Below are positions 26,643 through 40,000 of a stretch of 64,000 nt of DNA, piece after piece. The stretch comes from Rallus limicola (taxonomy: Eukaryota > Chordata > Aves > Gruiformes > Rallidae): positions 3,398,501 to 3,462,500 of the forward strand of contig JAKCOZ010000041.1 of NCBI GenBank assembly GCA_022605955.1, written 5' to 3'. The notes under the pieces were generated by a model. That model had not been told where the DNA came from, did not search any database, and saw nothing but the letters and a program-made list of their open reading frames with translations. Both the position numbers and the translations under genes were made by a program. Position 1 is the first letter of the stretch, and every line of letters starts with the position of its first letter.

Positions 26643-29499
26643 ATGATGGAATCCAATGGCCTATTGATCCTGACGTGAAAGACAGTAGAAATCTCAAAAC
26701 ACACACAAATATTTCTTCAAGATGTCTACCAGAGTGAAACAAAGCAACAAACAATAAACCCAGAAATGCAACTGCCAGGGACCCAGCCCTTAATTCTCTG
26801 GCAAAAACGTTCATGAGAACAGGTGAGGCAATGAACAGACCATCTCATGAGATTCATCTGCTATAAAACTTTGAGATCCAATTTAAGTCCTGATCTTAAG
26901 GAATGAGGAGTCCCTACCACACACACAAAATTATGACAACTTCTTCTGAGAATGTTTCCTGAAGATGCAGAACTGCTGGAGGCTCCTCCTGGAGCCACTG
27001 GTAAAAAGTGAGGAATTGAAAGTCAGGCTTTTTCAAGACTATTTCCATGGTGACTTCATCTCTAACACACAGAGCTGCAAGTCTAGGTGAGAAATGCAGA
27101 ACTCCATGTTCAACCTAAACTGTTACTCCAAAATACAGGATTGTTAGAAAGGAACAGGGTGTTTAACAAAGTGTTTTGACTCAAAGCATTGTACAGCAGA
27201 TGGAGCTACAAGTATGGGCTATGAATAGCCACCTACACATGAGAACACAGGGGGATAATAAGTATACCTGATGTATCCATCAAGCAATTATCTCAAAACA
27301 ATTTTTATTTCTACTGCAAAATGACACACAGAGGTTCACTTCTGTGCACAGAAGTTCCCAACAAAGCAGTTCTCCAAGGTTCCCATCCCCAGAGATTGAA
27401 AAGAAAGACATGTGATCAGCTTGCAGTGCTCATTCAGGCATCACACAAAGGTTCTTTTTTTGAACAGTTTCTACAATTACATCACCTGTGCTCCTGGTAA
27501 GAGAAGATAAAAGCAGGACTGGGATGCCTGCCACCTTCATCTGAAGGGGCTGAGGAATGACAGGTGTTGCTTCACCATAAATCAGTGACACAAGGTTTCT
27601 CCTGGAAGACCATGTGTCCAACCATTAGCACACTTCCCAAGAAAACTGTGACACTCCTTTACCAGAAGTCACTGCAAGGCCTCCACAGGTTCCCCTCCAC
27701 CTCTCCTGTGCTCCTGTCTCCCCATCACCACCCAGCTGCCTGACTATCTGGGCTCTGCCCATCAGACCTAGAAGATCTCCCAAGTGCAGAATGACTTCGT
27801 TTAGCAGAGGTGAATGTCTGTTCTTTAAATCAAATCTTTCCAACCTCAGCTCCACAGCATAGAAACATAAAATAAATTTTAGATAAAGCACCTACCTTCT
27901 CTTCCTTCTCCTTTGCAGAAATGAAGGATGTGCAGGAATGGGCAATGCTGACCTTAAACATTTATACATTCCCTTTTTCTCCCTGTTATCTATGATGTCA
28001 TCTAAAAGAAGTCTATGAAAAAAGCCTGCAGAGTTCTTACCCATTTTACTGTGAAGTCTGCAAACTCCTTCCCAGCAGATCCCAAGTCCAAGACCATCCA
28101 ACCTGATGTTGAATCCCTTGGCTTTTCTGTAAGCTGTATGAATTGACAGCCTGACACAATCTGCACTGGACCACTGCATACATACTAACATCTCACACAC
28201 ACAGTCAAGTATTTTCTCTTTTCCATCTGGCTAAAAATCATGGCAAATTGTGTGTAACACACAGCAAAAAATCAGGGGGGGGGTTGGTACTCCTGACTTA
28301 TACCTAAGAACATTTTCTGTGATGATTTTTCAGCATTTAGATACAGCACTACAGGAGCACACTATTTGTTAAGTCATGCTGTATTAGGAAAAAATAGAAT
28401 CTTTCTTGATTACATACACACAGATAATGTGTTAAAACCAGTATCATTTTAGGCCTTAACTTGATTTCCAATCATAATCTGTATTCTCAAGATTAGCCAA
28501 TTCCCCACTTGTAATCATCTGAATAAACCACAAACTGTTAAAGGTGAGAATCTGCATGATGAGTTCTGAAAACAACTTCCATGAATGATACATTTAAAGT
28601 GGGATTAAAGTGAAAATTGAGAAGGTGGTGCCTGTCCTTAATGTCCTTAAGTAGCAGTGGACAATCCTCTGGAGAGGCTGGCTGTTACCTCTCAGTTAAC
28701 ACCACCCTAAGGCACTGTGAGACTCTTGGGGTTCTTGTGTTCTCTTAGAATTGTTGCATAGCTTTGAGGTTTGTATTTACTCAACCAAAGATATAAAACT
28801 CTTTTTCAGATGCTAACTTAAGCCAGCTGCTGTAAAATGGCTGAATTATACATTCAAAAAACCCTATAGCCAACTCAGGTGAGTTCCTGTTGATAATTCC
28901 AACTCTGTTGATAATTCTCAAGGAGTCCTGTGCACATAGAAATCTCTAATTGCACATGCTATTTCACAGCAGTTCAGATTACTTTCTTGCTACAGCCTTC
29001 AAAAAACTACTTCAATAAGCAGCTACATTCAAAACCAGCTGTTTTGAGTTAATCTACCAGTTAATATTAAACAAACAAGAACACCAGTTTGACAATTTCT
29101 GGATTAACATGTGGTTTTCTACCTTTGAAGTTCAAAAGTGAGGGGCATCTAGGCAGATGTATATACTAACCTAAGGTAATTTTTACTTTACTCACAAGAA
29201 AAAGGTATCATCTAGTAACATTTCCTCTCATTAAAGAGCACCAAAAAAGCCCCCATGTTTTCATAAACTTAAGCAGGTTATGAAATAACTGACCTAAACC
29301 AAGTGAACTAAACAGAATGTAAATGAGACTATCAGGAAGCCAATGAGAAGCTTCTGCTGTAAGGTACATGCACTCTCTCAAGGCACAGGCTGGAACAGCT
29401 TTGTCCCCAGCAGCCTCCTCAACACTCACTAAGGAATCCAGGGGGCACAAGCCCTTCTGTGAGGGTGTACACAGAGCAGTGAGATAAACACAACACTGG
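26643..29499. other. No gene recognised
   Basis: AT-rich intergenic sequence between the METTL22 3' end and the left CpG island; nothing identifiable apart from a G run near 28276. Confidence 0.5.
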
Positions 29500-30145
29500 G
29501 GGGTTGGGTGACTGCAGCCTGAAGAGGAGCCAGCAGTGTGCCCAGGCGGCCAGGAAAGCCAATGGCATCCTGGCTTGTGTCAGGAATAGTGTGGCCAGTA
29601 GGTCTGGGGAGGGGATTGTGCCCCTGGACTGGGCACTGGGGAGGCCACTTGAGTGCTGGGTCCAGTTCTGGGCTCCTCAGCATCAGAAGGACATGGAGGT
29701 CCTGGAGCCAGTCCAGAGAAGGGCAACCAGGCTGGGGAAGGGGCTGGAGGGCAAATCCTCTGAGGAGCAGCTGAGGGAGCTGGGGGTGCTCAGCCTGGAG
29801 AAGAGGAGGCTGAGGGGAGCCCTTCTCCCCACCTCCCCTGCCCTGCCAGGAGGGTGCAGAGAGGTGGGCGCTGGTCTCTTCAGCCAGGGGCCAGGAGCTG
29901 GGCCAAGGGGCAATGGGCTCAAGCTGGGCCAGGGCAGGGTCAGAGCAGATGGGAGGGCAAAGTTCTTCTCTGGCAGAGTTGTCAGGGCCTGGCCCAGGCT
30001 GCCCAGGGAGGGGCTGAGTCCCCTTCCCTGGGTGTGTTTACCAGCTGGGGAGATGAGGTGCTCAGGGATCTGGTTCAGCTTAGGATGGGAATGGTTGGAC
30101 TTGGTGAGCTTAAAGGTCTTTTCCAACCTCGTGGCTCTGTGATTC
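29500..30145 (+). mobile_element. CR1 LINE fragment, subfamily A
   Basis: The plus strand encodes GDCSLKRSQQCAQAARKANG, then FWAPQHQKDMEVLEPVQRRA and a largely open frame to the 3' end (GGCTCTGTGATTCTGTG). It is an inverted, closely similar partner of the copy at 284-1010. Confidence 0.92.
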
Positions 30146-30945
30146 TGTGCACATCCAATTTATAGAGTATGAGCAGAATTTGGTTTGTTACCAAGGCAGG
30201 AGAAGTCTGATCAGTATGTGTTACTTTAATCCAAAAGCTGAGGTACTGAAGACCCCATTTGTATGGGCAAAACATTCCTGGTCATCTCCTCCTCACACAG
30301 CACGAGCTTGTATCCTGAGGCTGGAATTCGAAAGGTTCACAGAGTGGGTGGCATATCACTTCCCATGGCACATTCACACCCTCAACCTGGCAAGGGTGGA
30401 AGGACTCCAAGAGCACTGTGTAGTATTCTTCGAGGTATCTTCTCTCCTTTCAGTTCAGGCAGTAAATTAGAATCATTTAGACAGCACAAACTGAAAATTA
30501 AGGACTAATTTTCATAAACAGATTGCTTAAAAAGCCCATGAAAGAGAAAGAAGCCTTGCCCAGAACACTGGTTCACAGATGTCCATAAATACAAATGAAG
30601 TGGAACTGGGATAAGACCAAGAACAGTATCCATGCTCAGAAAACTAAGAAGGGGAATGCATGACATTGGCAAATTTGCCACATGGGAAAGGTTAAATGCC
30701 ACTTTGTCAGGCTCTAAAACCTGAGTCATCAATCACAAAGAGCAAGTCACTGTGTCACTGCCACTGTTTGGCATCCAGTTTTGTAAAAGAAACATCAAAC
30801 AAAACAATCTTCTAAGTGCCAAGCCCAAACTCAGTGAAGTAAAGCAAATCTGCCCAGGAGTACCTTCTGAGACCACAGTTCTACCAGGAAAAACCCTTTT
30901 CTTGGGATGAAAAAAGCCTTTTTTAATAAGACCTCAAAAAAAGCT

Positions 30946-30951
30946 TTTATT
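30946..30951 (-). terminator. METTL22: Putative METTL22 poly(A) signal AATAAA
   Basis: The plus-strand hexamer TTTATT reads AATAAA on the gene strand. It begins 20 nt after the METTL22 stop codon. If used, the 3' UTR would be under about 60 nt. Use is inferred, and a more distal site is possible. Confidence 0.45.
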
Positions 30952-30971
30952 CTTAAAGATCTTGTGTTTTC

Positions 30972-31013
30972 TCATGTCCCTGTCAGCTCTTCAGCAATGA
31001 CCTTCCACAATTC
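30972..31013 (-). CDS. METTL22: METTL22 last exon, coding part with stop
   Basis: The acceptor is ttccactcctacag. It encodes ELWKVIAEELTGT followed by TGA at 30974-30972; human ends ELWKIIAEPVT. The 3' untranslated part continues leftward. Confidence 0.92.
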   Translation of the reverse strand, partial: ELWKVIAEELTGT

Positions 31014-34000
31014 CTGTAGGAGTGGAAAAAACACAATCAGGGATTTGCTCAGATCAGAGGGTGCAATTAGGAACAAGTTCAACATGGCCACTGCAAGACA
31101 AGCTTTAAGGTACAGCCCCCCATGGTACTGTCTATAGACAATAATGAAGATGAAAACCACACCACTTAAGCTCTGCCAATGAGTATACAACTTGTCAGCC
31201 ATACAGAAGACTGCTGAGCAGACTACCACTCCTCATCATGGTGTCTCTGTTTGTGGCAGTATACTACATGATAAATAGGCACCTGAAAAATGTGTATATT
31301 TCAGAGACCAGTGGCTGCCACAAAAAAGGCTAGGGAATGAGTTAACACATTTAGGTACAATCTAGGCATTTCTGGATACTTGTGAAACTTGTTTTAAAGT
31401 TTTGCATGCATGTTTTATGCCTGAAGGTATCAGCATTAAGTAAAATAAACCAATCTCATGATGTAACTCTACTCTTACTGCACATACATAGTGTGGAAGA
31501 CACAGTGATAGCATGTTGACTGCAGCAGCATCATTTCTTGTTAAGAGATTTGCCAGCAGTACAAGATTTCAAGGGAGAATACAAACAGGAGGGGAATCTA
31601 CTTTTTCAAAGGGTAGATAATGGCAGGACAAGGGGGATGGAGTGAAGCTGAAGGAGGGAAGGGTTAAATTGGGTATTAGGGGGAAGTTTTTTTCCAGAGA
31701 GAGTGGTGAGGGGCTGGAAGGGGCTGCCCAGAGAGGGAGTGGGTGCCCCATCCCTGGGGGTGTTCAAGGCCAGGTTGGCTGGGGCCCTGGGCAACCTTGT
31801 GTAGCTCCAGGCCTGGAGGTTGGTGTCCCTGCCTGTGGCAGGGGCTTGGAGCTCTGTGACCCTTGGGGTCCCTTCCAAGCCAGACCAGGCTGGGATTCTA
31901 TGATTTCCAAGTTCTCTAAAATGATGTTAGATTGTATCAGTCTAGAAGCAAGCAAGCTATTAGCTATTAGCTACCTTGCACAATAGTCATAAGAGCAGAC
32001 AACTGGAAAAAAATAGAGAAAGAGAAGCAGAAATGCTTGGGAGGTAATTAGATAATTACAAATATGATATTTGACATGTTTCTGAGTAACAGAAGTTTGC
32101 AGTTAATCGACTTCTTCCTAGATATTACCAGATTACTTCCAGGAAAGGAATTACTAAAACTATAAAATGAAAGCTCTTCTACAAGCAAATAAATGTGAAG
32201 AGATATTGGCCCCATTTTCTGGTAAATCACAAAAATTGTATTTTACAAAGTCATACAGATTGTTTCTTAACATTTGAGGAAATGAGTGTTATCTGAGCCA
32301 CTGCACTGCTGGTGACAGAAAAGGGAACATTATGTCAGTATAGCCTATATTATGTATACACAAACAAGGATCATTTAAAGAGAACAAAAAGCTAAATGAA
32401 AATAAATGAAAAGGTAATGTTTATTCTCCTGTTCTTACCTCATGTTAAGCCAAGAGCTGCAAACTAATTTGAGACTATTAGTCCAGTGCATGACATTTAT
32501 TTTAATGAATGTCACTTACCAATTGCTCAATTCGTTCATAAACAAGAAACTGGCAGAAATCAGGTTTAATGGGCTCCACAGTATATTTCATTGTTCTATC
32601 TTGGAGGTTCTCCAAATCATGTAAATTATTTCTAAAATGACTGTAGGCTTCACATGTAACATCCATATGTCTCAAAGTGAAGTTCAGCCTGGCAAGAGAA
32701 CATTTAATTTAAAATGCCTCTCCTATACTGCCATCTTACCCAGCTCTGTAACTCTCCACAGCTACTGGAAGATGTGGGTCTTCTCAGTGTATTTAACTGA
32801 CTTTGAGAGCCAAAGTAAAGTAATCCCACCACTGCTCCTGAAAGGCAGACAAGCCTTACACTAGCATCTACACACAACTTGGGGATGAATCTTTTCCACT
32901 GATTTTAAGGCACTTTGACACAACAGGATCATCAGCTTGGCTTCCTGGGCAAAAAAACCCCACATGAATTGCTATTGCTTATGTATCTCCAGAGATTTAA
33001 GCAAAGCTTATCTATAAAGTAGTTGATGAGTGGACTGCAACACAAGGCTACTTAAAAACATTCTGTGATTCCTTGTAACAAAACATCAGAAACTGTTAGA
33101 GAGATACTTGGCTGGGAAACACAGACCCTTATTCTAAACCACCTCCTTCCACTCTATGACCACAAAACCAGACAGGAAATGTTGTCAGGCATTGTAGAAT
33201 ACATCAGTTTAGCCACCTATTGATCCTGATTTGCACAGAGGTTATCTGATGGGAGACCAATAGCCCAACTCTTGTGGAAGTCAAATTCTGAACTGATAAA
33301 AATTAAACACATCCAAAACCAAATGCTTGTCCTAAGCATATGCTGCAGCCTGTGATCAAGTAAGGCAATGAAAACAAGAAGCTGAGCTTCAATCAAATCA
33401 GGTGTTTCATCCAAATAAGGAAATCACATAAAGTTTGCAGTGTTTTTTCTTTTCAGCTCTTAGCAATACTTACCTTTTTTCTACTGCAAGGTAAACTGTG
33501 CAAGAATTCCTCAAGTTGTGTGTGATTCTGTACAGTGTTCTGAACAAGGCATCTGTCAGATCATCATCATAGAACACTACCAAAAAAAAAAAGAAAGATT
33601 AAAAGCATAAAATATCTGTGCTTAAGTGTAGCATTTACTTAAATCTCAGGTACTAAACAACAACAGCCTTTGGTTTGTTTATTCTAATAAAACAAGTCAG
33701 TATTTTAACTAAATCCCAATGTGTATTTTTAATGGCAACAACTGATCCTGTTACAGTATCCACTGCTGTTATGAATGGAAAAGCTTTCTTTAAGATCTCT
33801 CTCATACCAACATTTCTGTCAGACAACTTACAAAACTTTAACAAGGTTTTCCTCAGCCTGGAAGAACCTTTCTGCAGAGCTAAAAAAGGCAGGCTCTCAC
33901 AAGGTATTTCTTACAAAACCACAAAAAAAGCAGTAGCTGATACACTGTTATAACCATATCTCCTTGGAAAACAGGCTTGCAACACCTTTCAACAGCCTAA

Positions 34001-37000
34001 TCAAAACCAGCCCTCCTTTATTTACTTATCAAACCAACAAAGGTTTTGCTATACAGATAAGGGAGCCTGTCATTTTTCAGTCTTTCCCTTAAGCAAGAAA
34101 AAAACCAACCAACCAACCAACAGACAGGGAGCCAAAAGCAGAGACTGTATGGGCAAGTGGCAAGAGCAGCATCTGAAACTGGTTTTCACATTACAGAATG
34201 CATTATATTAGTGTAACCACCTATTTATGATTATTTGCCTAGAGGTTATGTGATGCAGACAAAGGCAGGACAACAAAACTCTTCTGAAAGTCAAATTGAT
34301 GACTTGTGACTGTGTTCTCCCAGTAACTTAGAAATAATTGCCACACCAAAGGAAAAGAAAATAAATACAGGCAGGAACACTTAAGCCAAAGCTTTGAGAA
34401 ATTAGCCAAGTATCTGACCTTTTAGACTTTAAAAGCAGACTAGATAAATGTTTAAATTATTACTCAAGTGTTTGATTTAAAAGCTTACTGTTCATATTTT
34501 CTTACCATCAGCTGCCATGATCACAGTACAGTGGTCATGCAGATCAGCAATTTCTTCTTCTGACCAGCTATAAGGAGCTTCAGGATCTGTAATAAAGAAT
34601 ATGGCTTTGATGTACATGTCAAATGATTGACAGCTGGAAAAAAGAAACTTAACTCCTGTGGTCATCTGCTCCTCCACAGTGAAACATCCTGCTCAAGGTA
34701 AATTAAAACATCCCTGTTCATTCTCTAAAGCTCCCTGCAGTCCTTTGATTTCTCTATGTTACTGGCAAGAGTATGCTTTGACTTTAGCATTTACAACCAA
34801 TTACTACTCTGTAGAGAGATCACAGATTAAAATAATTATTTAATTAAATAATTAAGTTAAATAATAAAACTCCAGTTGCATCTTTGTATAAGTTTTGATT
34901 CAGCTTCCTACTTCATCATGCTTTCTAAAATTTTCTAAAATACAGACACTTTCTCTGAAAGTCTATAAAACATATAGCCTTTTCAATTGACAGTATTAAA
35001 TATTTTCATGAACCAGAAGTTTTTGGGGTCCAAGAGAGGCTTTTGAAAGTGTAAAGGATGTTTCCACTTGCTTAAATGGTTGTTCTGTCTTTCAGAAGCA
35101 TTATCTGAAATCCAACTGATGATATCAAGATCTGTAAAGTAGGCTTCATGTAACCCAGTGCTACAGTTTCATGTGCACCTTGCAAGCATTAGAAAGAAAG
35201 TTTTAGTGATCTGTTTAATTATCATTAATTGCACTTTAAATGTACTCAAATTAGCTGCTTTATTTTGCTAAAAGCAGAACACATTCCCTTGGAAAACACA
35301 AAATACAACACATTCAACACTGTGTTTGGAACAAGTGTTTATAGATCTTTAAATCATCACCTACTCTCCTCACCACCTCTTACAGACTGGTATGCACTCA
35401 GCTGTAAGCTACACACCAGCACATCACCAAACCATGGACTACAGCAACTCAGCTCCACTGTGCCTGACACCATCAGCACCATGAACAGACTTCTGGGTTT
35501 TGACCTCAGTAAAAGAGTCATGTCCTGTCTGTCCTCAGCCTGTCACTAAACCCTTCCTTACTTGCTCACGTGGCAATGATGCACCTAAAGACAACTGTGT
35601 ACACTCAAGTATTTTTCCAGAGGTGTATGTGCTGGAGGACTTACTTTATAAACAACAGAATAAGCTGCTCTTGATGGCTCTGAAGTAAAAAAACCAACCA
35701 ACAACCCAAAGCAAACCATCAAACCCTATCTGAAAAGGCCCACTTGTAACCACCTACCAGTGCAGAATTCATCTTTCAGCCAGTCCAGTTCTTTGACTTT
35801 AACTTCCCCTCCTGTGGGTGGAGAAAGATCACATCAGTCACACGCAGCCTCTGTGCTGAGCCAAGTGATAACCTTCTGTTATGAGGACACTGAAACATCA
35901 AATCATTTACAGCACAAAACCAGGTTCCCACTCACAAGACATCAGCTTGAGCTTACTGGTCAGAAAGACAACCTATGTTCTCTTTTACATGTCTCACCCC
36001 AGAACACTTCCCCTTTCCAGGGTTCTACCTCTGCCACTCACACTCTGTCCCTGTGCCCCTTGGCACCTTAGTACCTGTGACCCTCTCGAGCACCGAAGCG
36101 AAACAAACACCATGGCCATGTAGGAAATACAGCTGGTCTGAGATGATGACAAAAGCAGTATGTGGCTCTTCTCAAAAGGAAGTTGTCCCATTATGGGCCA
36201 CATATCTTGCATCTTTCTGTATAAATTAGCCACTGTTGACCAAGACAAAAACCATTTTTACCAGCGAATAGGCCAGGCAGTCAATGACTGTGCTGCTTAA
36301 TCACAAAGCAGCTGCTAGACAGGCAATTGCACAAACACTGACTGTACAGCACTTACTTCCTGGCTCCATCAGGTGTCTGTTTAATGCAACATTTTGCTCA
36401 CACATGGCCAGAAGATCTTCACCAACATCTGTAAAGAAGTGATGATGATATTCAAAAGAAGAGTATTTTTCTTGGGCCCTGCATGCCCCTGATGTCTCTA
36501 CGTTTCTCAAGCTGAAAAGATTAAGAAGAATTCAGAGCAAGTCTATGCACTGATGGATACTACTTCCCTGGTATCCTCTTCCTTGTGTCTTTCAGCTCCA
36601 AGCCACCCTTGAAGAAAGAAGTCAGAGCCCTAATACTACCTACTTTAATCTTGGCATACTAGATACACATTGAGTTCAGAGCAATGTATCTTGCTCTTAA
36701 ACTCTTGTGCTCAAGTAGTTCTGCTTCAGAGTTGGACTCGATGATGGTTACAGGTCCCTTCCAACTCAGTATATTCTATGATTCTAGATTCTATGATTTG
36801 AGGTTTTGTTATTTTTCAATAAATGCCTTTATACAAATGAATAAAACTAAAACTGAACAGATGAAGATGAAAACACCATAAAGCATGGTGTTTCTGACAT
36901 TTCATGAAAACATTTTACTGAAAATAACTGCCTTACCTGTGCAATAAACTCTCCTGGCAGCTGTTCCCATGATAATGCTTGTAAAACCAGTGCCACCTCC

Positions 37001-40000
37001 AAGCTCTAGCACTGAGCAGGACCTGAACGTGTCTCGTTTGAACAGAATGTAATCAGCAAGAAGAAAGGCTGCACGCCAGACCTGTGCAGAAGGGAAGCAG
37101 GTAAAGCTGAGTCAATTCTGAACCACAATCCATGAACAGCAAGATACTAGAAGGCAGAGTACATACTTGTTTCCCAACATCCTCTAAGGGGGTTGCCATA
37201 GTATGCTCTGTGAAAATGAAAATAGAGCAGAAATAATTCTCTCAAAACGTTGTTTAAATCAAGTTCCATAGTGGCAGATTTGAAAATCAGGTCAAATTTC
37301 ACTTCCAAATATAGAACTTAACACTCTTCATTCTATATAATAACACTAGATAATGCTGAACACCCCACTCTATGGAGCACTAGCTTCCACAGGTATACTT
37401 GTGCCCAAATCACTTCTGGAGAAAAAAAATTAAAATATTTCCAATATCAAAGTATTATGTTTGTTTTATTATCTCCTTTCACTTGACAACTGCTGTTCCA
37501 TTTCTGAAGAAAACCTCTTTTTCTTTTGCTTTACACAAACACATTTATTCCATTTCTCCTTGATTACAAACCTACTCTACCTATTTTAACAACGTCACTG
37601 CAAGAGTATTCTTGTTCATCATCTTCAAAAGCATCTTCTTTCCCTTTCATCAGGATCACAGGACACACTCTGTCCCTCAAAAGATCCTCTGCTTCCAAAT
37701 CAGAGGCACTTCGAGGTCTTCTGACCACTTCCAAGTCTCCGTCATCATCTAGCCGAGCTCCTAGTCCTTCACTACTTAATTCTCTTTCTTTTTTTAGATG
37801 ATCCCTGTCTTTGTCACATGGGTCATCTGCACCACTGTCCTGCTGCTCTCTTCCTGCCATAGCTCCTTCCACATGTTTCTGGGCTGCTGCATCCTCTGTA
37901 TTCCAAAGGAGTCTGAAATACGACAGGAACACTGTAAGGACAGAGAGGGTTGGAAGAAGTTAAACACCAGGTGGGAACAGACCCTGTAAGCAGCTCCTAC
38001 ATGCATGCAATGTTGGCATGTATTCCACACATTAAAATTCTAGAGGATAAAAAAAAAAAATATACAGATAACTTGAAATATAGTTCAATTTTCACTGAAG
38101 AAATATGGCTGCTATTAAGTCCTGTCAGTAGAAATAAATGAAGCACTCTCACAGTCTGCTGGCTGACTCAGCATCTACACAGGCAAAACACACCCTTGCC
38201 TCTGATTTAGTAACACTTATTTTAACAACTGGCAGAGGGGAGGGGTTCCTACACCCTGCAAAAGGTGTTTTGTTGAGACAAGCTCAGACCAATTTGAAGG
38301 AAGAATTAATACAAGTTTGAATTTGTTTAGTTTGGTTAAGATTTAATCTGTATCTTAGAGGAAACAAACATGTTCTAGTAGAAATCAAGCAGGTTTGTTC
38401 CTTTTATTTTAAAAGTCTTTGGGAATTCAAGGAATTCCAAGCCTTGAAATCAGCTTAGTATGAGAATAAGAGAGCAGGCATAAGTTCACAGGAGTGAGCT
38501 TGCTGAAGCCAGACATGCTGACACTTTTTCCTTTGTTTTTTGTTGGGTTGTGGGGTTTTTTTAAGTCTTCAAAGTCAGTCACTGAAGAGATGAAATGAGT
38601 GAGGCCATTGTTCTCAATAAACCAACCAATTAAAAAGCTTTTGCAACCAGCACCCAGTGATGTTAGTATGTATTAAAAACACGTACACCTTGCAGTTTGA
38701 TTTCTAAGAATCTGTATTTTCTGAATACAACACATGAGGAAGAACAAACATTTGTCCTTCCATCCACAGTGGATCTCAGCCCTACAGCAGTGCTTATGCA
38801 CTGTGCCTGACTGAAGGAGCCAGTCATGGAACACAGTGTCATGGAATTTGATCCACCTGCTTTGTAGACATCTTGGGCTGGGTATCCTGATTCTAAAATC
38901 ACACACACTGTGGTGAGGCTTGAGGAGAAAATACCCATGAATACGACTAGTCACAGAGGGAGAAATGTCCTAACTATGTTCATTCCCACCAAAAGGGAAG
39001 AGGTAAGTGCTGGCCACCACTGCTTTCAACAGCCTCACAGTTTATGGAGTTCTATTCCAGTTTCTTTAGACAACACCACATTCAGAGCTGTTCTACTGTA
39101 ACCCAAGAGTTCTTCCCCAGAGAGACCATTTCCAGCTAGATCTAATAAAATCTTCTTTGCATAACCATGGATGAGAAAACTTTTAAGTTATTCATTGTTT
39201 TTATAACAAGAATATGAAACTGATCTGAATATTTAACAAATTAATTAAATTATTTTGCTCTTCAAGTCCATTCTGATCCTCAGTATGTCAAAAGGTGCAA
39301 GAGACATTTGACCCACAAATCCCTAAAGAACATGGGTGACAGTGGTAGACTGCTGTCATGAGTATAAGCTGTCACACTACAATCCAGATCTTGTCTTAAT
39401 ACATCATTTCCCAGACCAACTACATTCAGAGATGGTAGCACATGTCATTTTGTTCCATTGAAAGGTTCTTTCTAACAAGCAAAATCACAGCAACCAATGT
39501 CCAACAGCATTAATTTACCTGGTCAGGGTCAAAATTATTATCCACATCTCTGTCAAGCCTTTTTTTTTTTTTCCTTTTACTGTGTTATATGCTACAACAG
39601 CTGCAAAATTTAGTCTTTTTATGCCAAACTGGGTTTGAAAAAACAATTAACACTTCTGTCACAGCAGGAGCAGTACTTTTCTACAGAACATTTTACCAGC
39701 AGCTTCAAGGTCAGTTTCCTTGACAACTTTACAGAAGCCTCCAAGCTGGCAGTCAGTCAGAGGCACCGCCAATTCATTGCCACTAGAGCCTTGGCTCTTG
39801 CAGTTACTGAAGTCAGTCAAAACCACTGCTATCCTGAACAAACAAAAACCCACCCCAAAACCAACTAACCAAGCAAAAATCCTCAAAGCTGTTAGGGTCC
39901 TTTGGAATAGGTGGTAAATAATCACATACAGATTTTATTAAAAAATTAGAAATTAATTACTGACAATTCTAAATTTAAACTTATTACACTACCTAAACCC

